Assembly: GCF_005502275.1 (NCBI RefSeq)
Contig: NZ_SWLZ01000001.1
Location: 372,001 to 436,000 of the forward strand
DNA length: 64,000 nucleotides
Origin: Robertmurraya siralis
GTDB taxonomy: Bacteria > Bacillota > Bacilli > Bacillales > Cytobacillaceae
Reading direction: 5' to 3'
Positions 1 through 8,653 of this stretch are shown here, in pieces (the stretch's first letter is position 1; each line of letters begins with the position of its first letter). The position numbers were made by a program, and so were the translations under genes. The notes under the pieces were generated by a model. That model worked only from the letters and a program-made list of their open reading frames with translations, was not told where the DNA came from and searched no databases.

Positions 1-305
1 ATGAAATGGTAGCGGAGGTTGCTTTAGCCCATAGTATTGATATGTATGAAAATGAAGAATTTTCCCATACATCGAAGACTTCTGGTGAACTATCTGATCG
101 ATTGGAAGCAAGTGAGATTTTTTATCAACTTGCTGGTGAAAATATTGCAGCGAATTACGCAGATGCGCCTGCCGTAATGGAAGGATGGCTGAATAGTAAA
201 GGACATCGCGAGACACTTCTAAACGGACAATTTACGCACATTGGTGTAGGAGTTTACCATCTCCACTACACACAGAATTTTATTCAAAAATGGCATGAAG
301 AATAA
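1..305 (+). CDS. ylbC: CAP/SCP-domain protein, C-terminal part (YlbC-like)
   Basis: This is the end of a gene that begins before the window; the open frame runs in from the left edge (first full codon at position 3). About 100 residues remain and match the end of a CAP (SCP/PR-1) domain: the HS...M..N..FSH segment, then the GENIA motif, the W...GHR segment with the CAP histidine, and GVGVY near the end. Such domains in Bacillaceae are usually in secreted or membrane-anchored proteins of unknown function. The identification as ylbC rests on the CAP fold plus its position just before ylbD-ylbE-ylbF-ylbG. The N-terminal half, including any signal or membrane anchor, cannot be seen. Confidence 0.8.
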   Translation, partial: EMVAEVALAHSIDMYENEEFSHTSKTSGELSDRLEASEIFYQLAGENIAANYADAPAVMEGWLNSKGHRETLLNGQFTHIGVGVYHLHYTQNFIQKWHEE

Positions 306-368
306 TCGTCAATAGGTAAAAATGAATAGATTAGACGATATACAGTAATTATTTATTTCATTAGGTAA

Positions 369-400
369 GTGAGAGCTCGTAAGTACAGCTCTCACTTTTT
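369..400 (+). terminator. intrinsic terminator after ylbC
   Basis: A perfect 9-bp stem (GTGAGAGCT with AGCTCTCAC), a 9-base loop and a run of five T. It lies between converging genes, and the last bases of the minus-strand thioesterase gene reach into it. Confidence 0.8.
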
Positions 401-886
401 GTTCTGTCTCTTTTCGATGATGAAGAAGCTGCCGGTTGCTTGGGCAATTTTTTGCCCATCAGAGCGAAATACATCGGCTGAAGCTAGAAGTGTTTTTGAA
501 CCGAAGTGCTCGATTTTTGCTTGGCAAGTAATGAAATCTCCAATGCCCTGGGCAATATAATGAATAGAAAGCTGAGTTGTAACGGCAGCTTTTCCATCAG
601 GCAAACTTTGATGCGCCAATATCCCCATTGCGCTATCAATAACTGTAGCTGTAATTCCTCCATGAAGAATATTTAAAGGGTTATTGACCATTGCGTTTAA
701 AGGAATTTTTACTTCTATTCCTTCATTCGTCTTTTTGTTTTCCATATGGAGTAAGCGGTTAATAAATGTACGATCTTGATGATTCAAACCTTCCAGAATA
801 TGTTTTAGAACTTCTAATTCCTCATTCGTACCTTTTTCCAGTACTTGCTGAAAAAGTCTCTTTAAGTTTTCTTGCAATAAGTTCAT
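392..886 (-). CDS. PaaI-family hotdog thioesterase
   Basis: A 164-residue protein with a hotdog thioesterase domain over roughly residues 45-160. It shows the family signature LNILHGGITATVIDSAMG, in which the HGG and following acidic residue form the acyl-CoA site, followed by the TTQLSIHYIAQG strand and the FRSDGQKIAQATGSF end of the fold. PaaI-type enzymes hydrolyse acyl- or aryl-CoA thioesters in the cytoplasm; the substrate here cannot be told. The first 45 residues are helical and not part of the domain. The AAGGGG ribosome site touches the ATG at 886, so a TTG nine bases further on (877) is an equally good start. It stands alone on the minus strand between ylbC and ylbD and is not in the B. 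subtilis order. Confidence 0.82.
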   Translation of the reverse strand: MNLLQENLKRLFQQVLEKGTNEELEVLKHILEGLNHQDRTFINRLLHMENKKTNEGIEVKIPLNAMVNNPLNILHGGITATVIDSAMGILAHQSLPDGKAAVTTQLSIHYIAQGIGDFITCQAKIEHFGSKTLLASADVFRSDGQKIAQATGSFFIIEKRQNKK

Positions 887-1103
887 CCCCTTATTTTTTC
901 TATAGAGTAGGCGTGATTCACAACTTTTATTGCTTTATCATATCGTATCATAGGAAACTTAGTTACGAAATATAACAAAAAATGAAACGAAGATACGGTA
1001 TAGAATTGGATAATCACTGTTGATTTCAAGATGTTGAAATACGACCGATACACCAATACGAACCAGCTCATCTATACATGCCCTTTGTTCGAGGTGAATA
1101 AGT

Positions 1104-1496
1104 ATGGAAAAGAAAAAACTCCATCCTTCTGTTCAGCAATTTAAGGAATTCGTCAAGGAGCATCCGAAAATGGTGATGGAAGTCAGGAAGGGAAATGCGA
1201 CTTGGCAGGAGCTTTTTGAGGAATGGTACTTACTTGGAGAAGAAGACACTCGTTGGAATGAGTTTAAAGGAGTACAGGATAAGGAAGAAGATAAAAAAGA
1301 ATGGCTTCCACAAATTATGAATGCTGTAAAAAATGTAGATCCAAACCAACTCCAAGGGCATATTACCAACTTGAGTCAAGCTTTAGGTGCGATACAAGGA
1401 TTAATCCTCCAATTTCAAGGAGGAAAACAAGGAAACGCTTCGAGCAGTAATCAGCCCGCTCAAAGCTCGCATCCATTCCAATTCAGAAAAGATTGA
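1104..1496 (+). CDS. ylbD: YlbD-like spore coat protein
   Basis: A 130-residue soluble protein that I recognise as the YlbD_coat family by its N-terminal half (HPSVQQFKEFVKEHPKMV, then WQELFEEWYLLGEED). The family is named as a putative spore coat component; its molecular role is not established. The middle is rich in Lys and Glu and the tail is low-complexity (Gln, Gly, Ser), as in many coat proteins. The start has a GAGGTG site eight bases upstream. The gene is followed directly by ylbE, whose ribosome site overlaps the ylbD stop, so the two are surely co-transcribed. Confidence 0.85.
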   Translation: MEKKKLHPSVQQFKEFVKEHPKMVMEVRKGNATWQELFEEWYLLGEEDTRWNEFKGVQDKEEDKKEWLPQIMNAVKNVDPNQLQGHITNLSQALGAIQGLILQFQGGKQGNASSSNQPAQSSHPFQFRKD

Positions 1497-1510
1497 AAAG
1501 GGGGATGGAT

Positions 1511-1753
1511 ATGAGGAAAGATATGATGGAAATGATTAATGCCGATCCGGATTTGAAAAGGTTTTTACATGAACAACCGATATGGTATAGGAAATTAGCA
1601 AGAAATCCAAATGATTTTCAAGCATTTCAAATCGCAGCATTACATTATCATAGGAAAACGATTCCGCATCGGGTAGAAAAATTTTCTAACGGCGTCTATA
1701 TGGCGCAAATGATGATGAGCATGTTTCAAGCGATGAATAATAATCTTTCGTGA
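1511..1753 (+). CDS. ylbE: YlbE-like protein
   Basis: An 80-residue protein of the YlbE-like family, function unknown. The recognisable core is DLKRFLHEQPIWYRKLARNP followed by a helical stretch ending in MMMSMFQAM. I chose the ATG at 1511 because the AAAAGGGGG ribosome site at 1496-1504 is six bases upstream; earlier in-frame TTG (1493) and ATG (1505) codons overlap that site. It is the second gene of a ylbD-ylbE unit and is closed by a terminator that begins at its stop codon. Confidence 0.85.
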   Translation: MRKDMMEMINADPDLKRFLHEQPIWYRKLARNPNDFQAFQIAALHYHRKTIPHRVEKFSNGVYMAQMMMSMFQAMNNNLS

Positions 1754-1790
1754 ACAACTTTCTCGCATGTATTGAGAAGGTTGTTTTTTC
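1753..1790 (+). terminator. intrinsic terminator after ylbDE
   Basis: A perfect 12-bp stem (AACAACTTTCTC with GAGAAGGTTGTT, one G-T pair), a 9-base loop, then six T. It starts at the last base of the ylbE stop codon. Confidence 0.85.
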
Positions 1791-1880
1791 ATGGATGCAA
1801 TGGAGTAAAAATGGATTTGTTAGCAAACAATATCATTATAATTTATGTTTATGGGACTTTACATTAGAGGGGGATTGCCA

Positions 1881-2303
1881 ATGAGAACCATATATTTAAG
1901 TTTAATGATGCTGGTGTTAATGACGGTTGGCTGTCAAAAGGACTTACCGGAGCCAGAGGCCAAAAAGTTAATGGTTATACCGATGAGCACTGTCAACACA
2001 GCCCATGATATGCCAGTTACGATTGAACAAAGTAGTGAGCCTTTTAAAGTTCAGCATCATATAAGAGGAAATAGCGTTTTTGTCGAATGTATGCTTCCAG
2101 CCATTACTTTCCGCGATGACAGTGAGCAAAAGCAAGGGAAAATCATTCTTTATATTAATGGCGTGAAGAAGGAGGAGGTTACGACAGCTGCATTTATTAT
2201 TAAAGGATTAGAGAAAGGAACTCACCGAGTAAAATTAGAGGTTGTAACCCCTAATGATGAACCATATCAGTTAGAGAAGGAGTTTACAGTATCCATTCCA
2301 TAA
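1881..2303 (+). CDS. putative lipoprotein, unknown function
   Basis: A 140-residue protein with a clear lipoprotein signal: MR, a hydrophobic stretch, and a lipobox (MTVGC) with Cys at about residue 19, so it is expected to be anchored to the outer face of the membrane. I do not recognise the family. The mature part is mostly predicted strand, and the ending (GTHRVKLEVVTP... EKEFTVSI) looks like the last strands of an immunoglobulin-like sandwich, as in small all-beta extracellular modules; that is inference. The ATG at 1881 has an AGAGGGGGA site; the frame is open to 1845 but no better start is seen. It sits alone between ylbE and ylbF, a place where B. subtilis has no gene. Confidence 0.7.
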   Translation: MRTIYLSLMMLVLMTVGCQKDLPEPEAKKLMVIPMSTVNTAHDMPVTIEQSSEPFKVQHHIRGNSVFVECMLPAITFRDDSEQKQGKIILYINGVKKEEVTTAAFIIKGLEKGTHRVKLEVVTPNDEPYQLEKEFTVSIP

Positions 2304-2435
2304 ACGATAAACTTAATGAACTTTCTAATGGTGTATCGTAATGGTGATTGAGAGTTACTGCTAATTTAAATTGTTCATTAAACTTTCGTTTTTTTACATT
2401 TCCATGTTAAAATAAGTAGCGGAGGTGAGCTAGAT

Positions 2436-2879
2436 TTGCTTGCTACTTTGGAAAGAATGGAAATATTAGATCAGGCTGAACAGTTGTCGATGATGATTAT
2501 GGAGTCGGATGTCGTTGAATATTATATGGTCTGTTTAAATAAAGTAAAATCAAATAGAGATACACAGCGTAAAATTAGAGCTTTTTCTAAAGAAAAGGAG
2601 CTCTATGAAGAGGTGCAACGGTTTGGCCGCTACCATCCAGAATATCACAAAGTGATGAAAAATATTCGGGAGTTAAAAAGAGAAATGGATATGGATATTC
2701 ATGTAGCTGAATTCAAAAAAGCTGAAAATGATCTACAGGCTTTGTTGGATGAAGTCAGTGTTTTAATTGGGAAATCTGTATCTGAACAAATAAAGGTTCC
2801 AACTGGAAATCCTTTCTTTGATAGCTCCTCTAGTTGTGGTGGCGGATGTAGCACAGGCGGAAGCTGTGGATGTTCGTAA
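2436..2879 (+). CDS. ylbF: YlbF, Y-complex subunit (RNase Y regulator)
   Basis: A 147-residue all-helical protein of the YlbF/YmcA family. In B. subtilis YlbF forms a cytoplasmic complex with YmcA and YaaT that binds iron-sulphur clusters, steers RNase Y in mRNA maturation, and is needed for competence, biofilm and sporulation. The helical domain fills residues 1-115. The last 20 residues carry a Cys-rich tail with the pattern CGGGCSTGGSCGCS, consistent with cluster binding. Translation starts at a TTG with a GGAGGTGAG site six bases away. A strong terminator follows at once. Confidence 0.92.
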   Translation: MLATLERMEILDQAEQLSMMIMESDVVEYYMVCLNKVKSNRDTQRKIRAFSKEKELYEEVQRFGRYHPEYHKVMKNIRELKREMDMDIHVAEFKKAENDLQALLDEVSVLIGKSVSEQIKVPTGNPFFDSSSSCGGGCSTGGSCGCS

Positions 2880-2880
2880 A

Positions 2881-2910
2881 AAGCTTAGGTAACCTACCTA
2901 AGCTTTTTTG
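2881..2910 (+). terminator. intrinsic terminator after ylbF
   Basis: A perfect 11-bp stem (AAGCTTAGGTA with its complement), a 3-base loop and a T run. It begins one base past the ylbF stop. Confidence 0.9.
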
Positions 2911-3136
2911 CGTTTTTAAAACTACAGAACTAGTTCTTAATAATATAGAATTAATTCCTTACTAGCAGAAGCGGCAAAGCCTAACAAATGCTCCTGTAAA
3001 AAAATCAGTATTTCAACAACCTCTTTGATTCATCCTCGCTGGAATAATGTTGCTGTCCTTTTGTTCTTGAGCATTGAAATATCCAGGTTTGTCTGCTAGA
3101 CTAGAAAAAAATAAGGTGTTTGAAGGGGAAAAAAGT

Positions 3137-3412
3137 ATGCTGGGACAACGTCAAGGGATTATCGTATGGCTGTATTCTTTAAAACAAGCCAAAATGTTAA
3201 GAAAGTTTGGAAATGTTCATTTTGTCTCCAAACGATTAAAATACGTTGTTCTCTACTGTGATTTAGAGGATGTTGAAACGATTATGAAAAAAATAGAAAG
3301 CTATTCCTTTGTGAAAAAGGTTGAGCCTTCATTTAAACCATTTTTAAAAACAGAGTACGAAAATTCAAAGCCGGATAAAGCTAAAGAATATGATTATCGG
3401 ATGGGAATTTAA
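3137..3412 (+). CDS. ylbG: YlbG, UPF0298 family
   Basis: A 91-residue cytoplasmic protein of the UPF0298 (YlbG) family, function unknown. It matches the B. subtilis protein along its whole length: [30 protein letters not shown], and the hallmark ending [21 protein letters not shown] chose the ATG at 3137 because the protein family starts with M(L/F)GQRQ and a GAAGGGGAA site precedes it; the frame is open upstream to 3074 but the extra residues are not family-like. It stands alone between two terminators. Confidence 0.92.
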   Translation: MLGQRQGIIVWLYSLKQAKMLRKFGNVHFVSKRLKYVVLYCDLEDVETIMKKIESYSFVKKVEPSFKPFLKTEYENSKPDKAKEYDYRMGI

Positions 3413-3465
3413 AAAGCTATGGTCAAAAGGTTGTTCAGGAATAACCTTTTGACCATAGCTTTTTC
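3411..3465 (+). terminator. long intrinsic terminator after ylbG
   Basis: A perfect 22-bp stem with arms at 3411-3432 and 3443-3464 and a 10-base loop. It has T runs on the right and A runs on the left, so it can stop transcription from both sides between ylbG and the converging gene. Confidence 0.9.
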
Positions 3466-3524
3466 CTTTTGTAACCCTTTGTCACCAGCAAAATGCGTTC
3501 TTTGCTTTATCTGTAATTGTTTTC

Positions 3525-3914
3525 TTAAGCTAATGGTGGTATGTAACGGTTCATTCTTAAAATCCCAATTAAATATTGATAATAAAGTTCCTTTTCAGAG
3601 AATTGCACGGAAGGCTTGACTTCAAGTTCAATAATTTCTTTTTTAAGCTCTGTTGCAGCTTGTTGGAATAGTTGATAACGTTTATTCGGTTTTTTATTTG
3701 GATTGGGAATGCCTTCGCGACAAATGTATAAAGGCTGGAAATCGCCAGGTATAGTCGGTTTGAGAATAACCACCAGAGAAGAGACTTCTTTATTTTCTAT
3801 AACGGTATGATAGGTCATCATATGTAAAAGCCGTTCTTTGTTTGCTTTTGCTATCTCAATTAACTCATAAATGTCAGAATATCCTTCGCCTAATTCAATA
3901 AAACGTTGAATCAT
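3525..3914 (-). CDS. conserved Bacillaceae protein of unknown function
   Basis: A 129-residue soluble protein starting MIQRFIELGEGYSD. I recognise it as a small family conserved in Bacillaceae close to ylbG and rsmD, but I know no demonstrated function; database names that call it a methylthioribose kinase would not fit its short length. Conserved-looking patches are LVVILKPTIPGDFQPLYICREG and the C-terminal YYQYLIGILRMN. The ATG has an AAGGAGAGA site ten bases upstream. It is the only gene on the minus strand here, converging on ylbG across a bidirectional terminator. Confidence 0.75.
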   Translation of the reverse strand: MIQRFIELGEGYSDIYELIEIAKANKERLLHMMTYHTVIENKEVSSLVVILKPTIPGDFQPLYICREGIPNPNKKPNKRYQLFQQAATELKKEIIELEVKPSVQFSEKELYYQYLIGILRMNRYIPPLA

Positions 3915-4097
3915 ACTGCATTCTCTCCTTATCTTAGCTTCATGACTACTTTACCATGCTTAATCTAGAATGGCTATGAAAGAATTGAAAAGAGAAAGTA
4001 GGTCTTTTGTTCTAATTATTTTTTAATGACGTCGATCCTGCCTTCTGCTATTGTTAATATAGAGGAATAATTTGATTAAAATATAAGGGGAATGCAT

Positions 4098-5522
4098 ATG
4101 TGGAAGCTTGCGTTCACATTACTAATTAGTTTAAATGTTACTATTGGAGCTATGTTGCTGTGGCAATGGAACGCTTATTCTGAATACCATAATCCATCTG
4201 AACTAGGAAAGGATGAGAAAGCGGTTCAACACATCACGATTGAGTCTAAAGGCGGAGTTCTTTCTGTTACACAAGTGATTGAAGGTTTGGAAGGGAAAGA
4301 CGAATATCGAATAAATGCGCCTAATATTATTTCAGAGTGGGAATGTGCTACTGATGATGGAGCTGCTTGTAGTTCTGAAGATGACAATTCTAATTCATTA
4401 CAGGCTCAAAACGAGTCGCTAACTTTTCGCTACCAAATCAAACTAAATGATGACGACTCTGCGTTTCTTTTGCGCGATTGGTTGATTCAATTGCCAGATG
4501 TAGAAGTAACCCATACAACAGTTGATGTTATTTCAGAAACGGGAAGAGAGGGAACATGGGTTGCTGGTTTTCCGCTCAAAGGTTACAGCAAATTAGAATA
4601 TATTGACTATTATGTTTTTGAAGGCAAAGGTGGCAACGGTTCTCTATATTGGCAGCCCACACCTTTAGTCCAGCGAGCAGGTGGCAACGGAATTCAGTTG
4701 TATACAACGAATGATTCTCAAGCTAATCTATCAAAGGGACCATTCGAAAAAATTCCTAATTTCAATGAGATGGCAGTGGTTTTAACCGATAGCTTCGCAG
4801 AAACAAATGGCAATGGTTTAATGATTGCGAAACCAAGTCTAGATAGTCAAAAACTTGAGCGTAGAATGATCGATCATTATTTTCTTGAAAAGGCTCCTGA
4901 ACTTCCATCTGAAGAAAGGTGGATACTCGGTGTGTTAACATCGATTGTAGAGGAACGAGAAAGTCATAACCCAAAAGTAAATCTTCTAATTGAAGAACTG
5001 AAACGTCATTTTACGGAAGATGAGATCGCCCAGTTTTTAGCATTAATCGTAAAAGAAAATTCGCTCACTCCGCAAAAAATGGACGAGATTCTCAGCTCTA
5101 TCGCCGAAAAAAACACCCGTTTCTTTTCATTGAATAAAAATGCTGAAACGAATGCGCTCCCGCTTTATTTTTATGATTCTCGCTCACTCTATATCGGAGA
5201 CGCTCTAAAAAAAGACATCGATGTGATACTTGTTGGTAATGAACAATATTTTCCGTTTATTGAAACGATGAGTGCTCTAGGCTATAAAGTACAGCTGCTC
5301 GACGATCATGAGACCGTACTTGTAAATTTACGGAATGATAGTTACCGTTTTTATGTAAGTCAAAATATTTACTCTTACAATCAAAAGCATTTAGGATTAT
5401 TGGAAAACCCGCTTCGTATGATTAATGGCCGACCATATATGTCAAACCGTATGTTAAAATCACTTTTTCAAGTATCCTTTAATGAAAATGAAGATGAAAT
5501 CAAACTTTCGCTGAATGAGTAA
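4098..5522 (+). CDS. secreted or anchored stalk-domain protein
   Basis: A 474-residue protein with one N-terminal membrane segment (about residues 5-25) that is either a signal anchor or a signal peptide, so most of it lies outside the membrane. The last 110 residues (DVILVGNEQYFPFIETMSALGY through INGRPYMSNRMLKSLFQV) read like a copper-amine-oxidase N-terminal-like stalk domain, a module found in cell-wall-attached proteins. The middle 250 residues are not recognised; they hold three GGNG/NGNG loops and an acidic Ser-Asp stretch near residue 95. I chose the ATG at 4098 rather than 4092 because the AAGGGG site is seven bases from it. Role unknown. Confidence 0.72.
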   Translation: MWKLAFTLLISLNVTIGAMLLWQWNAYSEYHNPSELGKDEKAVQHITIESKGGVLSVTQVIEGLEGKDEYRINAPNIISEWECATDDGAACSSEDDNSNSLQAQNESLTFRYQIKLNDDDSAFLLRDWLIQLPDVEVTHTTVDVISETGREGTWVAGFPLKGYSKLEYIDYYVFEGKGGNGSLYWQPTPLVQRAGGNGIQLYTTNDSQANLSKGPFEKIPNFNEMAVVLTDSFAETNGNGLMIAKPSLDSQKLERRMIDHYFLEKAPELPSEERWILGVLTSIVEERESHNPKVNLLIEELKRHFTEDEIAQFLALIVKENSLTPQKMDEILSSIAEKNTRFFSLNKNAETNALPLYFYDSRSLYIGDALKKDIDVILVGNEQYFPFIETMSALGYKVQLLDDHETVLVNLRNDSYRFYVSQNIYSYNQKHLGLLENPLRMINGRPYMSNRMLKSLFQVSFNENEDEIKLSLNE

Positions 5523-5581
5523 ATACTACACTTGGATTTTTAGCTTATTTTCTCAATGATCTTTGTTTTAAGTCAATAATA

Positions 5582-5614
5582 AAAAAAGAAAACCCTGCAG
5601 ATAACTGCAGGGTC
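5582..5614 (-). terminator. intrinsic terminator of the csfG-like RNA
   Basis: A perfect 9-bp GC-rich stem (arms 5593-5601 and 5606-5614), a 4-base loop, then a T-rich tail on the minus strand. No T run follows on the plus strand, so it works only for minus-strand transcription. Confidence 0.85.
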
Positions 5615-5732
5615 CTTCCATCTCCTTTATAAGGAAAGAAGGCAAAGGGAGAGGAGAAACCGGAGGAAGAACTTATGGGGAAACGTAAGTCTTCTCCGCG
5701 GTTGGCAACAACATCCTCGAATAGATGTTGTT
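5583..5732 (-). ncRNA. csfG: probable csfG-like sporulation small RNA
   Basis: A minus-strand transcription unit of about 150 nt without a reading frame. It has a forespore-type promoter just upstream, a 5-prime hairpin (9-bp stem, arms 5707-5715 and 5724-5732), a single-stranded C/U-rich middle able to pair with ribosome binding sites, and an intrinsic terminator. B. subtilis CsfG is a roughly 146-nt forespore RNA under sigma-F and sigma-G encoded between ylbG and ylbH (rsmD); this unit lies in that same neighbourhood with the same length. The name rests on position, size and promoter, recalled from memory, not on an alignment. Confidence 0.65.
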
Positions 5733-5737
5733 AATTA

Positions 5738-5766
5738 CAGTATTTCCACAAAAGAGTCGGATATAC
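5738..5766 (-). promoter_or_regulatory. sigma-F/sigma-G type promoter of the csfG-like RNA
   Basis: Read on the minus strand: -35 GTATA (5762-5766), a 14-base spacer, and -10 GGAAATACTG (5738-5747). This fits the forespore pattern GYATA and GGNNANAHTR, and the spacing and -10 closely match the sigG promoter at 44089-44117. Confidence 0.65.
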
Positions 5767-5941
5767 ATCGTTATCATTTTTTTTGCAAAGTTATCATGCA
5801 GTTGATTTTGCGATAGACAGCCATTTGCTTTATTAAAATGAACTGATTAGTAATGAAAAAATAGATGGTTGTCGATAATTGGCACTTTGCTTTGATTATG
5901 TTAGGATGGTAAGGAAGTTTGACAGTGCAGGTGATAATTTC

Positions 5942-6499
5942 ATGAGAATCGTTTCAGGCAAATTGAAAGGAAAATCGTTAAAAGCAGTGCCAGGAAAATC
6001 GACGAGGCCAACAACAGATAAAGTGAAGGAAGCGATCTTCAATATGATCGGTCCTTATTTTAATGGTGGATTATGTCTTGATCTTTTTGCAGGCAGCGGA
6101 GGTCTTGGAATAGAGGCGCTAAGTCGGGGAACAGATAAGGTGCTCTTTATTGACCGTGATGGGAAAGCCATTCAAACAATTTATGAGAATTTAAAACAAT
6201 GTAATTTAGAAGAACAGGCTGAAGTATATAGAAATGAATCAACTCGAGCTTTAAAGGCAATTATAAAAAGGGAACTTCGTTTTGATTATATTTTTCTTGA
6301 CCCACCTTATGCTAAACAACAATTGAAAGAGACGCTGGCATTGATAGATAAGCATCAATTGTTAAAGGACGAAGGAGTTATTGTTTGTGAACATAGTTCA
6401 GATGTTCAAATTCCAGCACAAATCGAAGGTCTTGTTCGGATCAAACAAGAAACCTATGGAATCATTACCATATCTATATATGAAAAGGCCCATTTTTAG
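5942..6499 (+). CDS. rsmD: 16S rRNA (guanine966-N2)-methyltransferase RsmD
   Basis: A 185-residue Rossmann-fold methyltransferase that modifies G966 of 16S rRNA in the assembling 30S subunit (ylbH of B. subtilis). Seen motifs: STRPTTDKVKEAIFN near the start, the SAM-binding LDLFAGSGGLGIEALSRG at about residues 43-60, and the catalytic DPPY at about 121-124. I chose the ATG at 5942 because the family begins MRIVSG; the frame is open to 5879 but the extra residues do not belong. It is 12 bases upstream of coaD, with which it forms a two-gene operon. Confidence 0.93.
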   Translation: MRIVSGKLKGKSLKAVPGKSTRPTTDKVKEAIFNMIGPYFNGGLCLDLFAGSGGLGIEALSRGTDKVLFIDRDGKAIQTIYENLKQCNLEEQAEVYRNESTRALKAIIKRELRFDYIFLDPPYAKQQLKETLALIDKHQLLKDEGVIVCEHSSDVQIPAQIEGLVRIKQETYGIITISIYEKAHF

Positions 6500-6994
<495 letters not shown>

Positions 6995-7017
6995 TGAACG
7001 AATGTTACATATTGTGG

Positions 7018-7060
7018 AAAAAGCGAGTGTTTGACTGATACTGCAAACGCTCGCTTTTTA
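7018..7060 (+). terminator. intrinsic terminator after coaD
   Basis: A 13-bp stem with one G-T pair (arms 7021-7033 and 7044-7056), a 10-base loop, an A run before and a T run after. It may also stop ylbJ transcription from the other side. Confidence 0.85.
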
Positions 7061-7141
7061 TTTGCTTCCTAGTTGTTTTTTTTCTACAGTCTAATCGTAG
7101 CTGCTCCTTCTATAATTTATTTTTACAGCAATTGCACATCT

Positions 7142-8362
7142 TTATTCGTGTTCGTTTCTTTGCATCCGGCTTGCAAAGACAATGATGTAGACCAGCAATG
7201 AAATAAGCGTTAATATTGGTCCTGTGTCACTGATCAGTTTCAATGTATCAAACGCCCATTTCCCTTCATCAATAAGGGCGACAGGGACCGTTTGGGAATC
7301 AGGATTTTGTGGGTTTAATTTTTCATAAAGGGGATTCCAAAGCAACCATGTATAAAATCCAGCAAAAACACTGTGAAAGATTCTCGCTATAAAAAAGGGT
7401 TTAAATTTGATGTCTGTTTGTGCAAGGATACTGGCTACTTGAGCTTGCACACTTAATCCGCTGAATGCAAGAATGACACTAGCGATTATCGCTTGTTGTA
7501 GCAGCGTAACATTTTCTACCTGACTGGTTAGCTTATTTCCTAAAGTGAGTTCAAAAATTCCAGATATTAATGGAATGCTAAATGACTCTGGAAGATGGAT
7601 TAACTGCAGTAGCAAAGCAACCAACGAACCAACCATTTCAATAATGTGTAAGTTCGATAAAAGTTGATTTATCACAGAAAATAAAATGATGAAGCCACCG
7701 ATCATCAATAACGTTTGGATAGAAGACATCACTGCATCCCCAAGCAATTTTCCGAGCGGCCGTTTGTCGTTAATTCTTGTTCGGTGCAGTTCTCTAAAAG
7801 CATTTTTTAAGGAAAATTTTACATTCTTTTTTGCGGTGTGTTCATGATTTTTACCGTGAAATCTCATCATAATTCCGACGGTGAAATTACCAAGATAATG
7901 AGCTAATGCCAAAATAATGCCCAGTTGTGGATTATAAAAAAAGCCAACAGAAACAGCCCCAAAGATAAATAATGGGTTCGAGCAATTAGTGAATGTTACG
8001 AGCCTTTCTGCTTCAATTTTTGTCAACTGTCCTTCCTGCCTTAAACGGGCCGTTAGCTTTGCACCAGCAGGATAGCCAGAGGCCATTCCCATCGCCCACA
8101 CAAAGCCCCCGACTCCTGGAACACGAAATAACGGTCTCATTAAAGGTTCCAACAGAACACCAATAAACTTTACAACCCCGAAGCCTATTAACATCTCGGA
8201 CACAATAAAAAATGGAAGTAATGAGGGAAAGACGATTTTCCACCACATATCCAATCCTCTAATGGACGCGTTCACAGAGTCTTGTGGAAAAGCAATTAGC
8301 GAAATAGCCATTATGGAAACTGCCGAGGCTAGTATAATGGTTTTTAGTTTCGATTTTACCAC
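7142..8362 (-). CDS. ylbJ: sporulation integral membrane protein YlbJ
   Basis: A 406-residue polytopic membrane protein with about eight to ten membrane segments. It has the nucleoside-recognition-like fold seen in SpoIIM/SpmA-type sporulation proteins: WWKIVFPSLLPFFIVSEMLIGFG near the start and GMASGYPAGAKL around residue 95. In B. subtilis YlbJ is made in the mother cell under sigma-E and is needed for cortex and heat-resistant spores; the transported or bound molecule is unknown. Translation starts at GTG 8362, forced by an in-frame stop one codon upstream, with an AGGGAGG site. It points away from ylbK and is not in an operon. Confidence 0.92.
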   Translation of the reverse strand: MVKSKLKTIILASAVSIMAISLIAFPQDSVNASIRGLDMWWKIVFPSLLPFFIVSEMLIGFGVVKFIGVLLEPLMRPLFRVPGVGGFVWAMGMASGYPAGAKLTARLRQEGQLTKIEAERLVTFTNCSNPLFIFGAVSVGFFYNPQLGIILALAHYLGNFTVGIMMRFHGKNHEHTAKKNVKFSLKNAFRELHRTRINDKRPLGKLLGDAVMSSIQTLLMIGGFIILFSVINQLLSNLHIIEMVGSLVALLLQLIHLPESFSIPLISGIFELTLGNKLTSQVENVTLLQQAIIASVILAFSGLSVQAQVASILAQTDIKFKPFFIARIFHSVFAGFYTWLLWNPLYEKLNPQNPDSQTVPVALIDEGKWAFDTLKLISDTGPILTLISLLVYIIVFASRMQRNEHE

Positions 8363-8653
8363 TCATGCATCCTCCCTCGAAGATTTACTGATGACGCAAG
8401 CAAAGTGCATCTTCTAGAAAATAATGCTAAAATAAAGATTATTAAATCAGTAAATGCACGACTACTCAATCGTGTAAAATCTAGAATGATGTTGATTGCT
8501 CCATCTTTGTTGAAGCCTTATTTCACTGGGTCTTGTCCTCATATAGATCAATATACTCATAGAAAAATAAAATAGACCATAAGAATATATAAAAAGTGGG
8601 AGAAGATGGAGCTTATGTCTGCCCACATTCCTTTTTAAAGGAGGCGCTTATTT

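Noticed and set aside
3419-3619. A 66-codon frame between ylbG and the minus-strand conserved gene
   Set aside because: It starts within the terminator and overlaps the end of the minus-strand gene; no ribosome site.
8384-8457. Inverted repeat ATTTACTGAT / ATCAGTAAAT between ylbJ and ylbK
   Set aside because: Only about ten bases per arm with a long spacer in AT-rich DNA; it could be a regulator site but nothing else supports it.
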